Shown here: positions 60,083 through 64,000 of the stretch, in pieces | How the letters are laid out: the number at the start of each line of letters is the position of its first letter | Numbering within the stretch: position 1 is the first letter of the stretch | Origin: Catellatospora paridis | Lineage (GTDB): Bacteria; Actinomycetota; Actinomycetes; Mycobacteriales; Micromonosporaceae | Direction: 5' to 3' | Length of the DNA: 64,000 nucleotides | NCBI RefSeq assembly: GCF_009720365.1 | Contig: NZ_ML769319.1 | Coordinates: forward strand, 211,752-275,751 | The notes under the pieces: model-generated | Told to the model about the DNA's origin: nothing | Databases searched by the model: none | The model's input: the letters and a program-made list of their open reading frames with translations, nothing else | Made by a program: the position numbers and the translations under genes

Positions 60083-61189
60083 GTGGCCGTCGTCAACGGC
60101 ATGCGCGGGGTCTCCCGCGTGCCGGCATATGTGGTGATGCAGCCCACGACCCTGTGCAACCTGGACTGCGTCTACTGCTACCTGCCCCTGCGTGCGCAGG
60201 ACCGCCGGATGCCGGTGGAGGTGGCGCGGGCGGTGGCGGCCGATGCGAACGTCTGGGCGGCCCGGGACCGCTTCTCGGTGGTGTGGCACGGGGGTGAGCC
60301 CCTTGCGGCCGGCAGGGAGCATCTGGGGGCGCTGATGGCCCCTTTCGGGCCCGCGGTGGAACAGCACGTGCAGACCAACGCGACGCTGCTGGACGACGCC
60401 TGGTGCGAGTTCTTCGCCGCCCGCGGGGTGCGGGTGAGCGTGAGCGTGGACGGGCCCGAGGACCTCAACGGGCAGCGGGTCTCGCGCGCGGGGCGGCCCG
60501 CGTACGCCCGGATCGCAAAGGGGATCGCGGCGCTGCGCCGGCACGGCCAGCCGTTCGCCGCGCTGTGCGTGGTGGGTGATCCGCGACCGGGCGTGGCGGC
60601 CCGGCTCTACGAGTACTTCCTGACGCTGGGCTGCGACACGCTCGGCGTCAACATCGAGGAGCGGGAGGGCGTCAACGAGCGCCCCAACTCCCATGATCCG
60701 GAAGCGGTGCGGGCCTTCTGGGCCGAGCTGGTCGCGGCGTGGCGCGCCGACCCGCGGATCCACGTCCGCGAGCTGGAGTGGAGCCTGCGCTATGTCGGCG
60801 CGGTGCTCGACGGCACGTCCGGCGACCTGCTGCCGCGTGAGCTGGACCCGATTCCGACCGTCGGGTATGACGGCGCGGTGGTGCTGCTCTCGCCGGAGCT
60901 GGCGGGCTTCCACGACCCGGTGCACGGCGACTTCAGCAGCGGCAACGTGCTGCAGGCCCCGCTGTCGGAGCTGCTGACCGAGCCGCGGCGCACCAGCTGG
61001 GTGCCGGAGTTCCTCAGCGGGGTCGAGGCATGCCGGGACACCTGCCCGTACTTCGGCTTCTGCGGCGGCGGGCACGCCGCCAACCGGTACTTCGAGCACG
61101 GAAGGTTCGACGGCACGGAGACCGAGCACTGCCGCAACAGCAAGATCCATCTACTGGAGGGAGTGCTCGACCATGTCCGAAGCTCTTGA
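60083..61189 (+). CDS. amcB: Radical-SAM/SPASM cyclophane-forming RiPP maturase (AmcB-like)
   Basis: The 368-aa enzyme has the radical-SAM [4Fe-4S] motif C-x3-C-x2-C (Cys25, 29, 32 in TLCNLDCVYCY), HGGEPL for SAM binding, QTNATLL and VSVDGPEDLNGQR. A C-terminal SPASM-like domain has CRDTCPYFGFCGGGHAANRYF and a later HCRNSK. It overlaps a 61-aa gene whose product ends in repeated aromatic-x-Asn triads. Enzymes of this class (3-residue cyclophane-forming, FxsB/GrrM-related) join the aromatic ring to the beta-carbon of the third residue. GTG 60083 is used; ATG 60101 is also possible. The AmcB label rests on the precursor match and is tentative. Confidence 0.85.
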   Translation: MAVVNGMRGVSRVPAYVVMQPTTLCNLDCVYCYLPLRAQDRRMPVEVARAVAADANVWAARDRFSVVWHGGEPLAAGREHLGALMAPFGPAVEQHVQTNATLLDDAWCEFFAARGVRVSVSVDGPEDLNGQRVSRAGRPAYARIAKGIAALRRHGQPFAALCVVGDPRPGVAARLYEYFLTLGCDTLGVNIEEREGVNERPNSHDPEAVRAFWAELVAAWRADPRIHVRELEWSLRYVGAVLDGTSGDLLPRELDPIPTVGYDGAVVLLSPELAGFHDPVHGDFSSGNVLQAPLSELLTEPRRTSWVPEFLSGVEACRDTCPYFGFCGGGHAANRYFEHGRFDGTETEHCRNSKIHLLEGVLDHVRSS

Positions 61190-61358
61190 GGACCGGATCC
61201 GCGACGCGCGTGGCGAACTGGCTCCCCTGCTGGAGGAGGCCCGGCTCGCACGACTGGCCCGAAGCGAAGTGCCAGGCGCAGACAGCACGGCTGTCTGCGC
61301 CTGGAACCACTTCGAGAACATCCCGACGTTCTTCAACTGGAACAACCGGCCGCGCTGA
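61173..61358 (+). CDS. amcA: Cyclophane RiPP precursor peptide (AmcA-like), 61 aa
   Basis: The peptide starts MSEALEDRIRDARGELAPLL, a charged helical leader. A short linker with PGADSTAV follows, then a core from about Cys42: CAWNHFENIPTFFNWNNRPR. The core has the aromatic-x-Asn triads F47-E-N49, F53-F-N55 and W56-N-N58, plus W44-N-H46. These are typical sites for three-residue cyclophane cross-links. GGAGGGAG lies 8 nt before the ATG, and the gene overlaps its maturase by 17 nt. A 22-bp hairpin lies at the leader-core junction (61265-61314). No protease or transporter is adjacent, so how the product leaves the cell is unknown. Confidence 0.85.
   Translation: MSEALEDRIRDARGELAPLLEEARLARLARSEVPGADSTAVCAWNHFENIPTFFNWNNRPR
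61265..61314. repeat. Long hairpin inside the precursor-peptide gene
   Basis: The 15-nt perfect arms CCAGGCGCAGACAGC (61272-61286) and complement (61290-61304) have a 3-nt loop. A further 7-bp pair (61265-61271 with 61308-61314) lies outside a 3-nt bulge. It is contained in the coding sequence, from residues 31 to 47. Confidence 0.9.
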
Positions 61359-61378
61359 GACGGCGGTCGTTCAGGAAG

Positions 61379-61627
61379 TCAGCGGCGGGGAGTCCAGTCC
61401 TTACCGTCGTCTTCATCGTCGTCGTCGACGGCGTAGTTCCCGTACGGGTCGTACGGATCCGGCTCGTCGTCTTCGCGCTGATCCTCGACAACAGCACTGC
61501 CGCTGCCGCTGCTGAGCTCGCTACCGGCAAGCTCGCGCTGCAAGGCGGCGAGGTCGGTGTTCGGGGAGTGGTACTTCAACTCCCGGGCCACCTTAGTCTG
61601 CTTGGCCTTAGCTCGGCCGCGCCCCAT
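61379..61627 (-). CDS. DUF3073 family protein (82 aa)
   Basis: The protein begins MGRGRAKAKQTKVARELKYHS, the DUF3073 hallmark, and continues with PNTDLAALQRELAG. A very acidic tail (VDDDDEDDGKDW) closes it. DUF3073 is conserved in actinobacteria and usually lies near the branched-chain amino-acid dehydrogenase and purine genes, as here. Function is unknown. It converges on the RiPP precursor gene with a 20-nt gap. Confidence 0.93.
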   Translation of the reverse strand: MGRGRAKAKQTKVARELKYHSPNTDLAALQRELAGSELSSGSGSAVVEDQREDDEPDPYDPYGNYAVDDDDEDDGKDWTPRR

Positions 61628-61946
61628 GGCCGACCCCCTCGCACATGAATGACGGGGCTACCCGAAGGCGGGCCCCGATGACGTCAGACATCTCTCGTGG
61701 GTCATACGGTACATGGGAGGAGGCCACTTCGGCATCTCGGGTTACCGGGTGTCTGGCAGCACATCGGAACCTGTCCGTTTTATTACTGGTAAGGAGTATA
61801 TCCCTCCCCAGTAATGACGGCCCAGCCTCCGGACCAGCGCCGGAATCCGTCCTTGATCGCAGAAGTTGCCTGGCAATCGGGCGAATGACTGCTCAAGATA
61901 CGCACGATTGCCAGGCAACTCGAATGATCTAGATCCGGGCGTGGCG
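61628..61946. other. 319-bp gap with a hairpin repeat
   Basis: The gap upstream of DUF3073 and downstream of the dehydrogenase gene holds the DUF3073 promoter region, a locally AT-richer stretch (61775-61800, TTTTATTACTGG) and the hairpin at 61851-61930. No gene was seen. Confidence 0.5.
61851..61930. repeat. GTTGCCTGGCA hairpin family, copy 3
   Basis: The 16-nt perfect arms AGTTGCCTGGCAATCG (61864-61879) and complement (61905-61920) flank a loop carrying TCAAGATACGCAC. That loop sequence is the exact complement of a 13-mer in the copy at 31371-31449. Confidence 0.85.
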
Positions 61947-63050
<1,104 letters not shown>

Positions 63051-63132
63051 CCTGCTCGGTCTTTCCGAGGGGTCGGGCGACGCCGCGGTAGCGACGCTCC
63101 CGCTGACAGCCTAATCGTGGGAGGATCGCGAG

Positions 63133-63960
63133 GTGCCGTCACAGTTCGCCGCGTACCTGAGGGTCTACGAGCCGCTCACCGCGTTCGCGCCGGAACGTGA
63201 GCGATTCTGGCGCCGCTACGTCGACGAGGGGCGCGCTGTAGGCGTGTCCGACGGGCCCGGCCGCCAGCGGGCGACCGTGCTCGAAGCGCTCGGCGCGGGC
63301 TGGTCGCGGCTGCCGGACCTGCCCGATGAGGCGTACGTCATGCAGGGGCTGACCGGGCAGACCGAGGTGACCCTGGTCTGCCCCTGGAACCTGCGGGTCC
63401 GGGTGGCCGAGGCGGCGCTGCAGGCGCGCGACGGGGTGCCGCAGGTGCTGGCCGACGCGTTCGTGCCGCCGGTGCTGGTGGACCTGGCGCAGACCGTGGT
63501 CGAGCAGACCCGGGCCGAGGACCGCATGCACGAGCAGGTCGCCACCTGGGGCGTGCCGCTGCGCTGGTTCGTGCTGGTCTCCCCGGCGGAGCGCGACCTG
63601 GTGCTCGAACCGACCCGCCGGGTGCTGCGCTACCGCACCGAGATCGGCAAGGCCCGCCAGCGGGCCCACAAGGGGCTGCGCGTGCTGCGCCGGACCCTGG
63701 GCGACGTGCCCATCACCGACTCGCTGCGGGAGACCGCCCGCTGGCTGGAGTCGTTCCACCCCGGCTCGGTGGTGGAGCTGGACTACGGCGGCCTCACCGG
63801 CCTGCTTCCCGAGGAAGCGCTGCGCGACGACGACTCCGTCGAGCTGGTCGCCACGGGTCTGGCCGGGCTGGAGCGCGAGGACGGCGACGCCGCCACGGCG
63901 GCGTACGAGCAGCTCGTGCAGCGGTGGCGGGCGATCCAGCTGATGGAGCGAAGCAACTGA
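63133..63960 (+). CDS. Conserved hypothetical protein (DUF8083-like), bldC neighbour
   Basis: The 275-aa soluble protein begins PSQFAAYLRVYEPLTAFAPE and includes RFWRRYVDEG, VTLVCPWNLRVRVAEAAL and WGVPLRWFVLVSPAERDL. It is conserved in actinobacteria between the branched-chain dehydrogenase and bldC, from memory of Streptomyces synteny. No catalytic motif is visible. GTG 63133 follows GGGAGGATCGCGAGG. Confidence 0.8.
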   Translation: MPSQFAAYLRVYEPLTAFAPERERFWRRYVDEGRAVGVSDGPGRQRATVLEALGAGWSRLPDLPDEAYVMQGLTGQTEVTLVCPWNLRVRVAEAALQARDGVPQVLADAFVPPVLVDLAQTVVEQTRAEDRMHEQVATWGVPLRWFVLVSPAERDLVLEPTRRVLRYRTEIGKARQRAHKGLRVLRRTLGDVPITDSLRETARWLESFHPGSVVELDYGGLTGLLPEEALRDDDSVELVATGLAGLEREDGDAATAAYEQLVQRWRAIQLMERSN

Positions 63961-63971
63961 CAGTGAGTAGT

Positions 63972-63998
63972 TTTCGAGTAACTTTCAGTGATCGAAAG
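63972..63998. promoter_or_regulatory. TTTCGA / TCGAAA inverted repeat at window end
   Basis: TTTCGA (63972-63977) and TCGAAA (63992-63997) form an inverted repeat, overlapping CTTTC/GAAAG. It lies downstream of the last gene, where the bldC promoter would be expected. The window ends here, so its context is not visible. Confidence 0.35.
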
Positions 63999-64000
63999 CT

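Overview
This 64 kb window is chromosomal DNA from a very GC-rich actinobacterium. The best guess is a Micromonosporaceae member (Catellatospora/Actinoplanes/Micromonospora-like). The reasons are the many GTG starts, the actinobacterial families present (DUF3151, DUF3073, tRNA-deaminase-associated protein, SigE-family sigma factors, FabG4/FadA2/HtdX-type lipid genes) and a purine set arranged as purA, purD, purB, purSQL, purF-purM. No rRNA, tRNA, CRISPR array, prophage or insertion sequence was seen. Gene density is normal, and convergent gene ends are repeatedly closed by hairpins from a few dispersed repeat families.

Layout. 1-5.2 kb: a hypothetical gene, a LOG-family protein, a DUF3151 protein, a ParA/MinD-like ATPase with a long proline-rich N-terminus, and a degenerate lipid-kinase-like protein. 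5.2-8.9 kb: purA and purD, separated by an AbiEi/DUF559-like gene that sits between 34-bp inverted repeats. 9-13.2 kb: fatty-acid or sterol catabolism (acyl-CoA ligase, acyl-CoA dehydrogenase, SCP2 protein, TetR regulator). 13.3-28.5 kb: three MacAB-like ABC exporter or adaptor modules, two OmpR/histidine-kinase pairs, two cysteine-motif lipoproteins and a Fic protein. 28.6-36.2 kb: DUF885 peptidase, EamA transporter, PHP phosphoesterase, membrane protein, secreted beta-propeller, prephenate dehydrogenase. 36.6-41 kb: tadA with its partner, then htdX-fabG4 divergent from fadA2. 41.2-43.1 kb: sigma factor with membrane partner, then vapBC. 43.2-48.8 kb: purB, a GDT1-family transporter, purS-purQ-purL. 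49-54.3 kb: a second sigma pair, two tandem pseudo-transglycosylases, soxR divergent from a split transketolase. 54.5-57.8 kb: purF-purM and a sterol-carrier-like gene on the minus strand. 57.9-61.4 kb: a membrane protein with a FUS-like low-complexity cytoplasmic tail, followed by a two-gene radical-SAM/precursor RiPP locus of the cyclophane type. 61.4-64 kb: DUF3073, a valine/leucine dehydrogenase, and a conserved hypothetical protein that in relatives precedes bldC.

How the genes work together. The purine genes cover PRPP to AMP and to several IMP steps (PurF, PurD, PurSQL, PurM, PurB, PurA). The lipid genes at 9-13 kb and 37.6-41 kb share a palindromic motif, TTAC-N6-GTAA, which suggests one regulon under the TetR protein encoded at 12500. 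The 13-28 kb block looks like an envelope-stress or drug-export island. The most unusual items are the RiPP locus (60083-61358), a long hairpin inside its precursor gene, the low-complexity membrane protein just upstream of it, the shared lipid operator, and the inverted-repeat-flanked gene between purA and purD.
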